Part shown: positions 9,309 to 20,617 of the stretch, one piece after another
How positions within the stretch are numbered: position 1 is the stretch's first letter
Layout of the letters: each line of letters starts with the position of its first letter
Assembly (NCBI GenBank): GCA_010909725.1
Contig: JAACMV010000003.1
Location: forward strand, 682,001-746,000
Source: Picochlorum sp. 'celeri'
Lineage: Eukaryota > Chlorophyta > Trebouxiophyceae
DNA: 64,000 bases
Reading direction: 5' to 3'
Made by a program: the position numbers and the translations under genes
Notes under the pieces: model-generated
The model's input: the letters and a program-made list of their open reading frames with translations, nothing else
Database searches by the model: none
What the model was told of the DNA's origin: nothing

Positions 9309-10868
9309 CTACCAAGATGGCAACTCTCGAATGTCCACTCGTTCAAACTTTGACGCGCGGGGCTTGTGTCTCTTTCTGGATGTGTCTCTCAGGGCGACTG
9401 GGTCCTCGAAAACATCCTCTTCTTCCTCTACAGCCTTCCTCCGATTGGTATTCCTTCTTCTCTTGCTCAAAGAGTCTTCAAACGCGCTGATATCTCCATC
9501 ATCGTCTTGGAAGGCGTCTTCTTCTTCATCATACAATCTGTTTTTACGAGTATGTGTTCTGGTCTTGCTATGCCATGACGTGCGCTGAGGCATGTCTTCC
9601 TGCTCCTCGTCCTCGTCCTCTTCCTCCTCGTCTGCAAACCTATGTTTCCGTGGTGGACTCTTTCTGCGTCCAGTACCTGACCCGCGTGTTCTACTAGGAG
9701 CTTTTTTAGAGGATGATATCGGAGAAGGGCGATACGTAGATTTCACATGGCTAGCCTTCTTTGATGGCCTTTTTGGTTTCTCATACCTGGTGAATGATGT
9801 TGTAATGTCTTCTTCTTCTTCTTCTTCCTGGTCTTCCTCCTCGTCCGGATTCAAGATATCTCTGTCGTCGTCTTCATTGTTAGTAATAATATCTTCATCG
9901 CCAATACTATCGTCGTCTTGCTGGAAAAGACCATACTGTTGCTCTTCATCTTCCTCAGGCAACTGCTCCTCATCAAGTCCTTCATCATCCTCTGGCTCAA
10001 ACACATCATCGTCTGCCTCCTCCTCGTCTGCCTCCTCCTCCTCATTGCCAAACACATCATCTTCGTCCTTCTCTTGTTCCTCGTCATCTCCTGGCTCCAG
10101 CAGGCCATCATCACTTGCCTTGGCCAAAGAGCCATCCTCTTCTTCCTCCTCCTCTTCACCCCTCATCATCATCATCTCATTCCCTTCCTTGTACATCGGC
10201 ATGACCATCTCGGCCATATCATCGCTCAACGTAAAACTCACAGGCGATTTCATTATCTTCATCTCCGTCCCATACTCGGGATGCACCACAGTCTTGACCA
10301 CCTGGACCGCAATCAAATCTGTAGAGACAAAATCGTCCACCATACCCACCACGGTATGCGCGTTCGACCACTCATCATGGTCCACCAATGCAATGTAAAA
10401 TTCTCCCGTAGGAGGAATCACGACCACATCACCAGCCACAATCCTCCTCCTACCCTCCTTCTTTGTAGGCAATGGAATACTCTTCCCAAAAGATCCCTGC
10501 AACAGACCATATGGAGGCCCTTTCGAACCCCTTCCCTTTGGTCGAGCTTCAGCTCTGTAGAACTGGCACTTGGAGCACCTATCGCTTTTCAATTCAGCCG
10601 CCTTGATCAATGCAGCGGTCGTCTTTGGAGCATTCTTGGTCAACAGAGACACATGGATGGGCCCATACGGAGTCAGCAAAGATATCCTCTTGGTTTCGGG
10701 CAATACGCTACCAGTATAACTTTTGTTATTACGTCTATTTGTGTCTAAACTGCTGTGTAAACCTTCCCCACCCGTTCTTCTGTTGGGGATCCGTGCTGCG
10801 AAAGACGGTGACAGCAAAAGTGTCAAAAATAACACAATCTGCACTAGAATTGTGCACACCCGATTCAT
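9309..10868 (-). CDS. Secretory cyclophilin-like protein with long acidic/basic tail
   Basis: 519 aa from the ATG that puts a clean signal peptide first (MNRVCTILVQIVLFLTLLL, cleavage near SFAA). An earlier in-frame ATG at 10946 would bury that signal peptide behind 26 residues. About residues 60-230 match a divergent cyclophilin-type PPIase fold: TPYGPIHVSLL at the start, SKCQFYRAEA, GLLQGSF, FYIALVDHDEW and AHTVVGMV. Canonical catalytic Arg/Phe residues are not all recognisable, so isomerase activity is uncertain. From about residue 235 the protein is low complexity: poly-Asp/Glu blocks, then alternating basic (KRRRNTNRRK) and acidic blocks to the end. The tail may bind cations or charged matrix in the ER or outside. 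Confidence 0.65.
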   Translation of the reverse strand: MNRVCTILVQIVLFLTLLLSPSFAARIPNRRTGGEGLHSSLDTNRRNNKSYTGSVLPETKRISLLTPYGPIHVSLLTKNAPKTTAALIKAAELKSDRCSKCQFYRAEARPKGRGSKGPPYGLLQGSFGKSIPLPTKKEGRRRIVAGDVVVIPPTGEFYIALVDHDEWSNAHTVVGMVDDFVSTDLIAVQVVKTVVHPEYGTEMKIMKSPVSFTLSDDMAEMVMPMYKEGNEMMMMRGEEEEEEEDGSLAKASDDGLLEPGDDEEQEKDEDDVFGNEEEEADEEEADDDVFEPEDDEGLDEEQLPEEDEEQQYGLFQQDDDSIGDEDIITNNEDDDRDILNPDEEEDQEEEEEEDITTSFTRYEKPKRPSKKASHVKSTYRPSPISSSKKAPSRTRGSGTGRRKSPPRKHRFADEEEEDEDEEQEDMPQRTSWHSKTRTHTRKNRLYDEEEDAFQDDDGDISAFEDSLSKRRRNTNRRKAVEEEEDVFEDPVALRDTSRKRHKPRASKFERVDIRELPSW

Positions 10869-11250
10869 ATTTCGCCTTGTTATTCCTAAAAATAGTTCTT
10901 TTTCGGAGTACAATTTTCTTGCAACCCTATAGCGCAAGAAACGCATCTATTGAATTTTGGCATTCCCATCAGGCGACTGCTTTAACCGTATATTGTGCAC
11001 TGTACAGCATTGTCACCTTGACCACCAGCATACATATGCCGTGTATCTGATGATGCCATCCACAGCGATGAATAGCCAGTGATACATAAAATATGGTATG
11101 CATACCTCTGGGTCTGGAAGGATCTCACACACATTGTGGGTTCGGGTGTGGCCTATTCACTGATAATAGCTCAAGGCTATTGAAATATCGTACTTACGAC
11201 TCTGATTGATTGATACGAGGTTTCACATGGGATTGTAAGCATCGTAGGGG

Positions 11251-13826
11251 ATGATAAGGGGATCCAGCATCAGGAGTGACGCATATTGCTGGTCTTTGTG
11301 CTCACGGAACTCATGGCATGTGCTCTTTCGTATTATATCTTTTCGTCAGGGCTGTTTGTCTCAGCATGGTGGTGGAGTAGCACGCAATCATAACCATCGA
11401 CTCATAAAGATTCAATGTAATGGGTGTGAGAAAGATGATGCGTGCCCTGTTGAGGTTGAGCAAGGGCGTTTGTGGGAAGCTTGTGTTGAACTCTTGTCTG
11501 GGGACATGGAGCGTGTTGATGTGAGTGTATTTGACGGTGTCGATCAGGCGATTGTGGCACAAGGGATTTTGAAATATCTTCATAATGCGCGGAATGTAGA
11601 AAGGGTTGTGAATGTGCTTCTGTGTCTTCGGCATGCTGGTGTGTTGGGTTCAAAGGTTGGATCCACCCAGAGTAGTAGTAGTAGGGATGTGCATGCGTAT
11701 GGATTTCTTCGATATCGCTTGAAAGCGCCAGAGTGTGGAACAAATTATTATGATTGCAATGTTCAGGAGAATAGCGATCTTGATTTGTTGTACGACAAGG
11801 TGATATTCATGGCACACCGATCACATAGGTTGGGCTTGATTGATGCTGTGTTTGATATGGCGTTGATTGATGGATGTCGAGTTTCAAGTAAAATGGTTGG
11901 AAGATTGGCGTCTTGTTTACGAGAATATGATGGAGACAAGGCATATTATTTTTATTGCCATGCGGTTGAGAGAGGTTGGCAATTGGATGCGTTTGCATAC
12001 AAGTCGATTGTGATCAACATGTTGGCAGGTATGGCATCCTGATGATACACTACTGATCTGTACTCATGGGTTTGGATGCTATTATTTTTATCAATGTGTA
12101 TGTAGATGGAACCCAGTATTGGAGTATGTGCATGGATATTCTTCAGAGATTCCACATGTCCATGCCGTATTTTCTAGAGACAAATCTCCACACATCAATT
12201 GCTGTCACATGTGGTAAAAATGGATGGTTTGAAGAGATGATTGATTTATATTACGCGATGCTGCGCGATGGAGTTGAGCCGAATACGATAACCTGGAATG
12301 CGTTTATAACAGCATGCCAGAGATTGCACAAGCCTCGTGTTGGGTTTGAATTTGGAGATGCCATGAGGGCCATGGATGTACCCATGGATGTCAACACATA
12401 TTCGTCGCTTTTGGCATGCGCAGCGGCTATGCGAGATGAAACATTAACGGTACAGACGTGGAATTCAATGATAGATGATAATGTTCGGCCAGATAGGATT
12501 GTATGTGGAGGATATATGTGGGCGTTGTTAGAGTCGAGTAGACCAGATCTTGCTGTTGAGGTGTTTGAGAAGTGGAAGAGGGATGGCAGGCCTCCTGGAT
12601 CGAGTGAGACTCATTCTATTGAGTTGGAATATTTTCACCAAGTATCAAAACAGCTGGAGCAGGAGGAGAAATGGAGTATGCATCGCAAAGCCCTCCGGAT
12701 ACAAAGGTGGATGAGGTCGCAAGGGGTCAAGCCAGAGAGTATTGGATTGAGACATGTTGTGGACAAGGGGAAGAATTCGACAGGGTTGTGGAAACAGGCT
12801 GCGATGTTGGCAAAAATGTATTTACCTTTAGATTCTGCAGATCTACTGCCATCAGTTGCCGCGTACAGTTTTGCAATAATAGGATATCATAGGCTTCGGG
12901 ATGAAGCAAAGGGGCTGGAACTTGCAAGGGAGTTTGAGAACTTGGAGATGCAGAGGTCGACTGCTGAATACGCGACTGCATTAAACGCGTGTGCGCATAT
13001 AAATGCATTGGAGCCTGCGTTGAAATTAATTAAGAGAGCGAGGGGATCTGGAGTGAAATTGTCACCTCAGGCTTTTACATCAGCTATTAGCATTTGCTCA
13101 GCCAGAGGGAGTGCGGATTCTGCTCTTTGGTTGCTCAGGGAAATGACCTCAAGCGGAATAAAGCCCAATGAACACACGATTAATTGTGTTTTGACCGTTT
13201 GTGGTGCTACAGGCCGTGTTTCGGGAGCTTTGAAATTGTTCCAGTCGATGGAGGCTAGCTTTGGAGTCAAACCTGACATGGTGTGTTTTGCAACGATGTG
13301 GGAGATTCTCGGTGCGCGGGGAAACTGGTGGGAAGCTGCCATTTTTTATCTTGTTGGAGAATGTTACGTTGAAGCATCTGTATGGCCATATGCCAGGTTC
13401 ATCGGATCAGACGGGAATTTGACATCAATCGACCTACATTTGTTTTCGGTTGTTGGATCTAAAATGGTGATACGAATTTGGCTATTGCTGCTCAGGGATG
13501 CACATCGAAGAGGAAGTCTCCAAGATAACCAGCGACTTGCAATCATCACTGGGAGAGGAAAGAATAGTCCAGATGGCCAGTCGCGCATCAAGCCAAGCAT
13601 TGAGGAATTTTTATCGGAAGGACTAGGAGTCAAGATTCCGTGGTATGTTGAGAAGGCTAACAAAGGACAAATTTGTATCAAGTCTGCCGACTTAAAGTCG
13701 TGGTTTGAAAATGAAATGTCGAGCATCGGCCTCGGCTCTCCAGCTGATGAAGATGTGATTCTCAAGATTTGCAGAAACAGCACGAATGCAGACTTGACAC
13801 TGTTGCAGCAGGTCCAAGTACAATAG
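11251..13826 (+). CDS. Pentatricopeptide repeat (PPR) protein
   Basis: Two exons, 11251-12028 and 12106-13826, intron 12029-12105 (GTATGG to TATGTAG, phase 1); 832 aa. Repeated 35-residue helix-turn-helix units are visible in the middle, for example TWNAFITACQRL, TYSSLLACAAAM, AYSFAIIGYHRL, EYATALNACAHI, AFTSAISICSARG and TINCVLTVCGATG, with the usual GxxPN/KPD linkers. PPR proteins bind single-stranded RNA in plastids or mitochondria and act in stability, splicing, editing or translation. The N-terminus is Arg/Ser-rich and could be an organelle presequence. No E/DYW or SMR domain is seen at the C-terminus; the last 150 residues are not obviously PPR. Confidence 0.85.
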
Positions 13827-13885
13827 TGTAGGTTTTTACAATCAATAGTACTAATTTCATTTATTTATAATGTAAATTCGTTCCT

Positions 13886-16120
13886 TCAGTCTTCTCTATG
13901 CGTCAGCATTTGTTGAAAAAATGTCATGTATTTTGGGAAAGAGTCAATCAGTTTCAAAGGGAGGCAGAAGCCATCAAAAGCAATGCCAACTTTTGAACCT
14001 TTCTGAGGAAAACCAGTCGGAAACTTGGGATATCTTTGGCTGAAGTGAGTTAAAACTGTCCTGGATGCATTCATTCTATCCGACACATCGACTGCTTCTT
14101 CCAGGGTGCTATGTCTCTTTCTCCGAGCATCCTGGATCATCTCTGGTTCAAATGTGGCTTCGTGAATCAACAAATCTGCACCCTCCCCATCTCTCACCAG
14201 ATTGTCACATGGTTCTGTATCTCCTGAATACACAAGCTTAAAAGAGTCCGAAAACACAAATGACACTGCATACGCATCTGCACAGTGACGGACAGGAGTG
14301 CATTGTATTGTTGCTCCTCCAATCTGTTTCAGCATCCTCTTGCAGGCTGATGAATCCACATCTGATACGTGCTCTATTCTAAAGGCAGGAAAATCTACCA
14401 ACTTTTTTAATCCCAAAATCCATCGAATGCATGACTTGGGACCTTGTATAAGCACTTCCTCTGAATCCTTTGGCCGCATGGACAAGAGCTCTGCCAAACC
14501 AGACATGTGGTCTGCATGCCGATGAGAAATCCATATCAATTTCAGCTTTGAAATCCTATCTCTTGCGCCTTGGAAACCATACAGTCGAACCATCTGGCCA
14601 AAAGTACCTTCACCACAATCCAGAAGCACATATGCCTCGCCGACCATACGAGGTACATCAACAAGAATCCCACTGGGCCCTCGGTATTTGGACGGCTCTG
14701 CTGAGCCAGTCCCAAAGAATGTTACACAGGGCCCTGAAATCATGTCAGCAAACACTGCGTCATCAGATGTCTCCGCCATGGTATCAGAATTTCGTTTACG
14801 TTTTAACATCCGTTCTTTGAGTAACTGTGCTGCCGACAAATTGCTCGACTTTTGTCCTTTAAAACTAGCTTGCATCAATGTCTTTGTCTCATCTTGCAAA
14901 CATCGCAAAGCAGATACATCTATGGAATCCCTCAGTCTTTGGTTATCCTTTAAATCTCTCAAATTATCGATACTATCTGAAGACTCATACTTTACACACT
15001 GCATGTCATCGCTCTGAACGTATATCGCCTGAGAAATAGGTCCAAATACCTTTCCGTCCGCTCCGTGCCCATTACAATTCATCCTCTCCCCCTTCAACAA
15101 GGGCTTCCATGCAAATGGAAGTGGAAACATATATGGACAGATGGCATTCAATTTGGAAGACACTTTTGCAGTGGAATCAAACCCAAGGCGATGATCTGCC
15201 AACGCAGGGTTGCGACATGCAGATGCAACTGTACTCACCAACACCACTGTATCGCTGTCACGAGACATGAGGCCACCATCCTCTTCCAAAAGGATGGATG
15301 CAGCATCCATTATTTCCTCTTTCGTAAAAGGACTAGAAATGATTGTTAGACATCGTTTGGATGTATCTGTAGAACACTGAAGCACAACAGGATGTTGCAC
15401 AAGCTCTTTGATCTGGTCAACACTATCCAAAAGCCCTGACACAAGAATCATATCCTTTGTCTCTTTCAACACGCAAAGATATCCCAAAATTGTCTTTGTA
15501 CACACTGAATTGGCTTTTTTCCTAGCCCATATATTGCCCTGTCGACTATTCTCGAGCTTGTCATAGCATCTGTTAAAAATACAATGTTCTGTGCTGGAAG
15601 CGCTCGGTGCCAGTCCACTCAACTGACTCAACACCATTGCCTTGTCGTATGTCGACTCTTGAAAAAAACTCTCATGACAATCTCGCACAATGGGATGTAC
15701 AATGATATTCTCGTCCTCGTACATGGCATCAACTGAAGGCTTGGGGTCTATTTCTGATACCAAGACTGATGGATTCTTCCAAAAACACACATGAGTCAAT
15801 GCCTCCACATACTTCACACTGTCCCGTGGACCAAACAACTCAAACGCCCCATGACCTTCTCCTCTCAGTCGCATCAGAAGCCCAGGCAGCCCGTGACATT
15901 CATGACCCAATCCAGTCAAAAAGACGCCCCTCAGTCCCAACCCAGGGCGCAACTTGTGCTCCAATACAAATCGAGAAAACCCTTCTGGAACATTAAATAG
16001 GTACTGAGATGGTATGATTCCTTTAACTGTCAGTATCACTGATGGATTTAATCCATCATTTGGTGCAGTAGCAACATCCAACCGGAAAGAGCCTCGATGT
16101 CTCCCAAGATTTGAAGACAT
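13886..16120 (-). CDS. Long-form tRNase Z (ELAC2/TRZ type)
   Basis: 744 aa, single exon. The C-terminal half is a metallo-beta-lactamase nuclease: FFGTGSAEPSKYRGPSG, DCGEG, the metal motif SHRHADH (532-538), and near the end LIHEATFEP, the RRKRHSTLEEA segment and HFSQRYPKFP. The N-terminal half is the inactive duplicate with the flexible arm, as in all long-form (about 700-900 aa) enzymes. It cleaves the 3' trailer from precursor tRNAs in the nucleus or organelles. It is convergent with the PPR gene (stops 59 bases apart) and divergent from the ZNF598-like gene. Confidence 0.92.
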   Translation of the reverse strand: MSSNLGRHRGSFRLDVATAPNDGLNPSVILTVKGIIPSQYLFNVPEGFSRFVLEHKLRPGLGLRGVFLTGLGHECHGLPGLLMRLRGEGHGAFELFGPRDSVKYVEALTHVCFWKNPSVLVSEIDPKPSVDAMYEDENIIVHPIVRDCHESFFQESTYDKAMVLSQLSGLAPSASSTEHCIFNRCYDKLENSRQGNIWARKKANSVCTKTILGYLCVLKETKDMILVSGLLDSVDQIKELVQHPVVLQCSTDTSKRCLTIISSPFTKEEIMDAASILLEEDGGLMSRDSDTVVLVSTVASACRNPALADHRLGFDSTAKVSSKLNAICPYMFPLPFAWKPLLKGERMNCNGHGADGKVFGPISQAIYVQSDDMQCVKYESSDSIDNLRDLKDNQRLRDSIDVSALRCLQDETKTLMQASFKGQKSSNLSAAQLLKERMLKRKRNSDTMAETSDDAVFADMISGPCVTFFGTGSAEPSKYRGPSGILVDVPRMVGEAYVLLDCGEGTFGQMVRLYGFQGARDRISKLKLIWISHRHADHMSGLAELLSMRPKDSEEVLIQGPKSCIRWILGLKKLVDFPAFRIEHVSDVDSSACKRMLKQIGGATIQCTPVRHCADAYAVSFVFSDSFKLVYSGDTEPCDNLVRDGEGADLLIHEATFEPEMIQDARRKRHSTLEEAVDVSDRMNASRTVLTHFSQRYPKFPTGFPQKGSKVGIAFDGFCLPLKLIDSFPKYMTFFQQMLTHRED

Positions 16121-16573
16121 GCCAAAAGGTGTCGTCCTTTTCTGGACAGATTTGAACTGCTTGTATCGTTAGATAACCATTATTAAGTGTAAAATCCGTT
16201 CAATGTACATATCTGATGGCCAGAATGCGAACAGACCTCATGTACTTGCATGCCAGTTGCGACATGCTCATGATCAGAATACTTCATCGGTCAATGATTC
16301 TCTTTGATGGGAACAAAGTTCCTCCGAGTTCCTCATCACTGGAGCCAGTATTTCACATGCATGCGTTATTTGGCTGAATACTAATTACATTATTCATATA
16401 CTATTTCATTAAAGTACTGAAGGATTGTCAAAAGGCGGAGCAGACTGCTGTATTGGTGAAACTCTTTATTGCAGTTGTGAGCTTTTTGTTTTTAAGCAAA
16501 CGGAGTCGTATTTGGCCCTATTACGGTATGGTGGGGCTGCATTGTATATATAAACGCTAAAAATTGAATTCAG
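16121..16573. promoter_or_regulatory. Divergent promoter between tRNase Z and the Hel2 gene
   Basis: No exon is seen. A TATA box (TATATATAAA, 16545-16554) lies 20 bases before the Hel2 start. A TTTGATGGG element (TGATGGG at 16305-16311) matches the element seen in other divergent promoters of the window. Confidence 0.45.
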
Positions 16574-18724
16574 ATGGAAGGGCAGGAGAATGCGCCTCCT
16601 TCGACGTCGAGCTCGACTGTGAAGAGGGGAGCACGTCGTAGGCAGAGGACAAACCAGGGGAAGCGCGAGTCTTCTCGAGCGCGACAAAACGGTACACTTG
16701 ACCCTTTTGCAACAGAGTTTAGGCCTGGGCAGGAAAATGGCTCAGCAGGGTTGTCTCGAACAGCGGGACGGAATAGAAAGGGACGTGGTGGCTCTCGAAA
16801 GGTGGACTGGAGGACTCTTGGAAGCGGTCAACAGAAGAAAGAGGAGCAGACTGTTCCGGAAGGGCATGAAGACGAAAGTATGCCAATGTGTATATTGTGT
16901 TGTGAGCCAATGGAGGTGATGTCTTTTGGCGAATGCAATCACTGGGCCTCGTGTTACAAATGCTGTCTTCGACTGAGGATGTGCTACGATAACACGGAAT
17001 GCCCCATGTGCAAGAAGGAATTGCGTGATATTGTGATTGCACCATGGAGAAAATCTATGCCGAAATTTAGTGAGTATGTGCGCGGTACATTGCCATATAA
17101 GATACATAGGGTAGATTTAAAGCTTGGCCCAGGGGTGGTCATGGTGGATGATCCTCCTGGCAGGTCACAGAAATTGCTCAACGAGCTGCTGGGTATGGTT
17201 TCCCTGTCTTGTTCAAAGTGTAGCACTACATCTCGGAAAAGGTATAAGAATGCGAAGCAATTGACGGATCACATGCAGAAGCAACATTCTACATACATGT
17301 GCAAGCTGTGTTTGGATGAGAAGCGAGTATTCCCTTTGGACCTAGAAACGTATCCGTCATTATCAGCGCTCAAAAAGCATAAAAAGGAAAAGCATCCAGA
17401 ATGTAGATTTTGCAATAGGACTAGATTTTATGACAGCGATGCACTATGGCATCATTTGACACAGCATCATTTTCGGTGCATGTTGTGTGATCAGGATGGA
17501 GCACATGATGCATGGTATCGTAATGCTCCGGAATTGCAGCTTCATCTGTCACATGATCATTTTGCGTGCGATCATGATAATTGCAGAGCTTGTTTGGTTG
17601 CGTTTCATACCCTTGATGAGCTTCAAGAACACCATATGCAGCATCATAGTGGGAGGATGCGTCGATGGGATCGATCACAGAGCCGGCCCTTGGAAATTGA
17701 CATTTCCTATCGCCCAAACTCAACAAGAGCGGTAGAAAATTCAAGAGCATTTGATAGAGAGGCTCGTGGAGGATTAGAAGTGATTGATGATGATTTTGGA
17801 ATGCTGAGCCTTGCTGAAGCAAACTCATGGCGTGGTCCTGTACCACCACCATCACGAGAGGAACACTTCCCCTCATTAGGAGATACAATCGATCGATCGC
17901 ATGCTGAAAGAACAGCATCGGACAGAAAATTAGTGAGTCATGCCGTACGGTGTCCCTGTGGGAGAAGGAAAACACACCATGTTGTGCCTGAAGGAGAAGA
18001 TGCCCCTACACTGGATTGTGATGCCATCTGCAGGCTCGAGGATCGCAAGAATCGCCTTGATGATGCATTCGGAATTGATAGAAGTAGACATATTTCTGTG
18101 TTCAATAGGCGTAAAGCCAGCTGGAACGGTGCATTATTGAAGGCTGCAAAGGATGATATTGCCACTATTCAAATGATTGAAAAGGAATTGGAAGACTTTG
18201 TTCGCAGTTCTTCAAATAGACGACAGATGGCACCATCCCCAAAATCTCAGCGAGCAATACTTCATATGATGGCAGAACAATATGGAATCACAACTGCATC
18301 GACAGGAAGTGGCCCAAACAGAGCTGTCCAACTGTTCAGAGGTACATCCTGTGGACTCCCAGACAGACTTTTGAGCTCTGTCTCTCCCACAGTCTCGGAA
18401 GAAGAAATAGCCAAATTATTGCTCGCTGCGGAAGGCTTTCAGCTGAAATTTGTAGATATTGCACCGACTGTTGACCTACATTATTTCCTCCGCCAGTTTG
18501 AATCCCACTATACACTGTCCTGGCCCTCGAGCACAACAGCCATTGCCACATTCGATGAGGAATCCGTGAAACAGGCCATCGTGAACCAACTGGGAGGAGG
18601 CATCCGAGGTCTCTTTCGTATAGACCATGCATGGGAACCAAGAATTGCAATCAATGTCAGTGATGCCAGCTCATCGTCATCTCATGCTCCCTGGGCTACC
18701 CAAGCCAATGAGGAATCCGCATGA
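16574..18724 (+). CDS. RING/C2H2 E3 ubiquitin ligase, Hel2/ZNF598 family
   Basis: 716 aa, single exon. After a basic N-terminus there is a RING finger at 106-146 (CILCCEPM ... CNHWASCYKC ... CPMCKKEL). A cluster of C2H2-type fingers follows between about 210 and 360, including KQLTDHMQKQH, HPECRFCNRTRF and HHLTQHHFRCMLC, the usual Hel2 order. This family ubiquitinates 40S ribosomal proteins on collided ribosomes and triggers ribosome-associated quality control. The middle and C-terminal parts are low complexity or helical and include an RSSSNRRQ stretch. Confidence 0.9.
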   Translation: MEGQENAPPSTSSSTVKRGARRRQRTNQGKRESSRARQNGTLDPFATEFRPGQENGSAGLSRTAGRNRKGRGGSRKVDWRTLGSGQQKKEEQTVPEGHEDESMPMCILCCEPMEVMSFGECNHWASCYKCCLRLRMCYDNTECPMCKKELRDIVIAPWRKSMPKFSEYVRGTLPYKIHRVDLKLGPGVVMVDDPPGRSQKLLNELLGMVSLSCSKCSTTSRKRYKNAKQLTDHMQKQHSTYMCKLCLDEKRVFPLDLETYPSLSALKKHKKEKHPECRFCNRTRFYDSDALWHHLTQHHFRCMLCDQDGAHDAWYRNAPELQLHLSHDHFACDHDNCRACLVAFHTLDELQEHHMQHHSGRMRRWDRSQSRPLEIDISYRPNSTRAVENSRAFDREARGGLEVIDDDFGMLSLAEANSWRGPVPPPSREEHFPSLGDTIDRSHAERTASDRKLVSHAVRCPCGRRKTHHVVPEGEDAPTLDCDAICRLEDRKNRLDDAFGIDRSRHISVFNRRKASWNGALLKAAKDDIATIQMIEKELEDFVRSSSNRRQMAPSPKSQRAILHMMAEQYGITTASTGSGPNRAVQLFRGTSCGLPDRLLSSVSPTVSEEEIAKLLLAAEGFQLKFVDIAPTVDLHYFLRQFESHYTLSWPSSTTAIATFDEESVKQAIVNQLGGGIRGLFRIDHAWEPRIAINVSDASSSSSHAPWATQANEESA

Positions 18725-18812
18725 TCCAGAAAAGCACACATTATTTATATAAAAATATTTATTTTCCATGTAATGGAGTGATAGAATCATTGGTATTTAG
18801 ACGAGTCTCTGT

Positions 18813-19853
18813 ATGGTTGCAGAGATTCAAACAACTGCTGGGATTCTTCTGTTTTTCCTTATTGCAGCCATTCTGTGGTTGCCAGCACAGTATATACTTT
18901 TCAATAAATCATTTATGGGCATATTTGGTCGTAGAAAAGACCTCAGGGGCAAGCATGTGTTCATTACCGGTGGCTCCAAAGGAATTGGATTTGCAATTGC
19001 ACAAGCTTTCCTTCGCAAGGGCTGTCGGGTCTCGATTGTCGCTCGATCAATCAAAGACCTTGATAATGCTAAGAAGATTCTGATGGAAGATAGTCCTGGG
19101 CGAGTTTCTAGGTACTCTGTCGACACAACACGCAGTGACCAGCTCTCCAAGGCAGTTGCTGCTGCTGAGCAAGACATGGGCCCGATTGATATACTCGTTT
19201 GTAATGCGGGCATTTCAATACCAAAGCTTTGTACGCAAACGACAATAGAAGAGTATGAGAAGCAGGTTGACGTGAATTACATGGGAACTGTGAGGACAAC
19301 AAAACTGGTTCTTCCTGGGATGCTGGAACGACAGTCTGGTCACATTTTGTTTGTCTCTTCGGTGATGGGCGTCTTGGGGTTTGCTGGGTATAGTTCATAC
19401 GCACCAACAAAATGGGCTATTAGAGGATTTGCGGATTGTTTGCACAATGAATTACAAGGAACGGGTGTGTCTGTGTCGATTGCCTATCCACCTGATACGG
19501 ACACCCCTGGGTTTGCCATTGAGAATGAGGTCAAGGCGGATTTATGCAAAACTGTCAATGCTGCGCTAGGAAGCCATACATTTACATCAGATATGGTTGG
19601 AAATACAATCGTGGATAAATTCCAAAAGGGGCAGTACCATCTGACCCCTCCTGATCTTGGTGCCAGCATGTTGATCTCCACCATGACTGGTCTGACGCCA
19701 AAGGTGTTTTGGTTTCCAATCACCATGCTTTTGGCGCCGATTCTAGCTCTGGTGAGCTCTATATTTGGTATGATTGGTAACAGGGCTGCAAGAAAATGCA
19801 ACATGGAGTATGGCTATCCTTTGCCACCTTCTTCTTCTTCTTCTTCTAGTTAG
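18813..19853 (+). CDS. 3-ketodihydrosphingosine reductase (SDR family)
   Basis: 346 aa. An N-terminal membrane segment (about 10-30) precedes a classical SDR fold: cofactor motif TGGSKGIG (52-59), NAG (131-133), catalytic Ser in VSSV (182-183) and YAPTK (Y196, K200). It has the length, the N-terminal anchor and the C-terminal hydrophobic hairpin of KDSR/TSC10 enzymes, which reduce 3-ketodihydrosphingosine with NADPH in sphingolipid synthesis at the ER. The C-terminus ends in a run of Ser. Its TAG stop overlaps the TAA stop of the convergent neighbour by three bases. Confidence 0.88.
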   Translation: MVAEIQTTAGILLFFLIAAILWLPAQYILFNKSFMGIFGRRKDLRGKHVFITGGSKGIGFAIAQAFLRKGCRVSIVARSIKDLDNAKKILMEDSPGRVSRYSVDTTRSDQLSKAVAAAEQDMGPIDILVCNAGISIPKLCTQTTIEEYEKQVDVNYMGTVRTTKLVLPGMLERQSGHILFVSSVMGVLGFAGYSSYAPTKWAIRGFADCLHNELQGTGVSVSIAYPPDTDTPGFAIENEVKADLCKTVNAALGSHTFTSDMVGNTIVDKFQKGQYHLTPPDLGASMLISTMTGLTPKVFWFPITMLLAPILALVSSIFGMIGNRAARKCNMEYGYPLPPSSSSSSS

Positions 19854-20617
19854 TAGATATGATGGTTGAACACAAAGGATACAACGAGGAGCATGACAAC
19901 CGGCGATACTAATAATGATACTGCCGACGATGAAGGAGCAGCAGCAGGCTCCTCTGATCCTGTTAAGAGAGCAACATTCGAGTTATTCCTCAAGCCCTCA
20001 GGAATATTTGTTGTTGGGCATGCACAATAAAAGTATGACCCATCTGGCAGTTCCTCCCCAAAGCCAAGGTACTCTCTGCGGGTTGCACTTTCAACATATT
20101 CGCCAAGGTTTTCACTGGTCGCTTGACTAAATGCCATGGAAAAATTGAAAATATTTCCACAACACATGTCGATGGCCTTCATGGCGGGTGTTTGGTGATC
20201 AGCATCGGCAACATCTTGCTCCTCTTGACTCTTTCCTGCAACAGCCATGCCAACTGATTGACCCAGAGGTAAATAAGGATGAATGAACCTCACAGTACCA
20301 AGTGCATTCGTTTGTCCTTCTGTAATGTTATTATAGCAATAGACGTAGGCCCCAGAAGGATATTCTGTGTACTGTCCAGCAATAGTAGTGGCAAGCCCCT
20401 CGGTCCCACCGTCATCAAACCCTTGCATTGCAGAGTCCAACAGGTCTTCACATGTCGCTGAATCACCATCCGCATACACCCCTGCGTACACAAATCCATG
20501 TAGCGTTACTTTGGCGAGCACAAGACACGTCACCATCATGTCGAGTCACAAGAATAGAGACCACCTACCCATCACCAGCAACACCATCAGCATCACGACG
20601 CTCATTTTCCCAGCCAT
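19850..20617 (-). CDS. Secreted, probably GPI-anchored protein with cache-like segment
   Basis: Two exons, 20617-20569 and 20481-19850, intron 20568-20482 (GTAGGT to TACGCAG, phase 1); 226 aa. The splice gives a clean signal peptide (MAGKMSVVMLMVLLVMGVYA) before DGDSATCE. The C-terminus (SSSAVSLLVSPVVMLLVVSFVF) is a hydrophobic tail with small residues before it, as in GPI-anchor signals. The central part (YVYCYNNITEG ... RFIHPYLPLGQ) faintly resembles single-cache ligand-binding domains. There are several Cys and N-glycosylation sites. Function unknown. Confidence 0.6.

Noticed and set aside
9592..10398. 268-codon plus-strand ORF rich in Ser
   Set aside because: It is the antisense of the Asp/Glu-rich tail of the cyclophilin-like gene; poly-Ser arises from reading acidic repeats backwards.
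11311..11743. Minus-strand ORFs over the PPR gene
   Set aside because: They are shadows of the PPR frame, without any recognisable domain.
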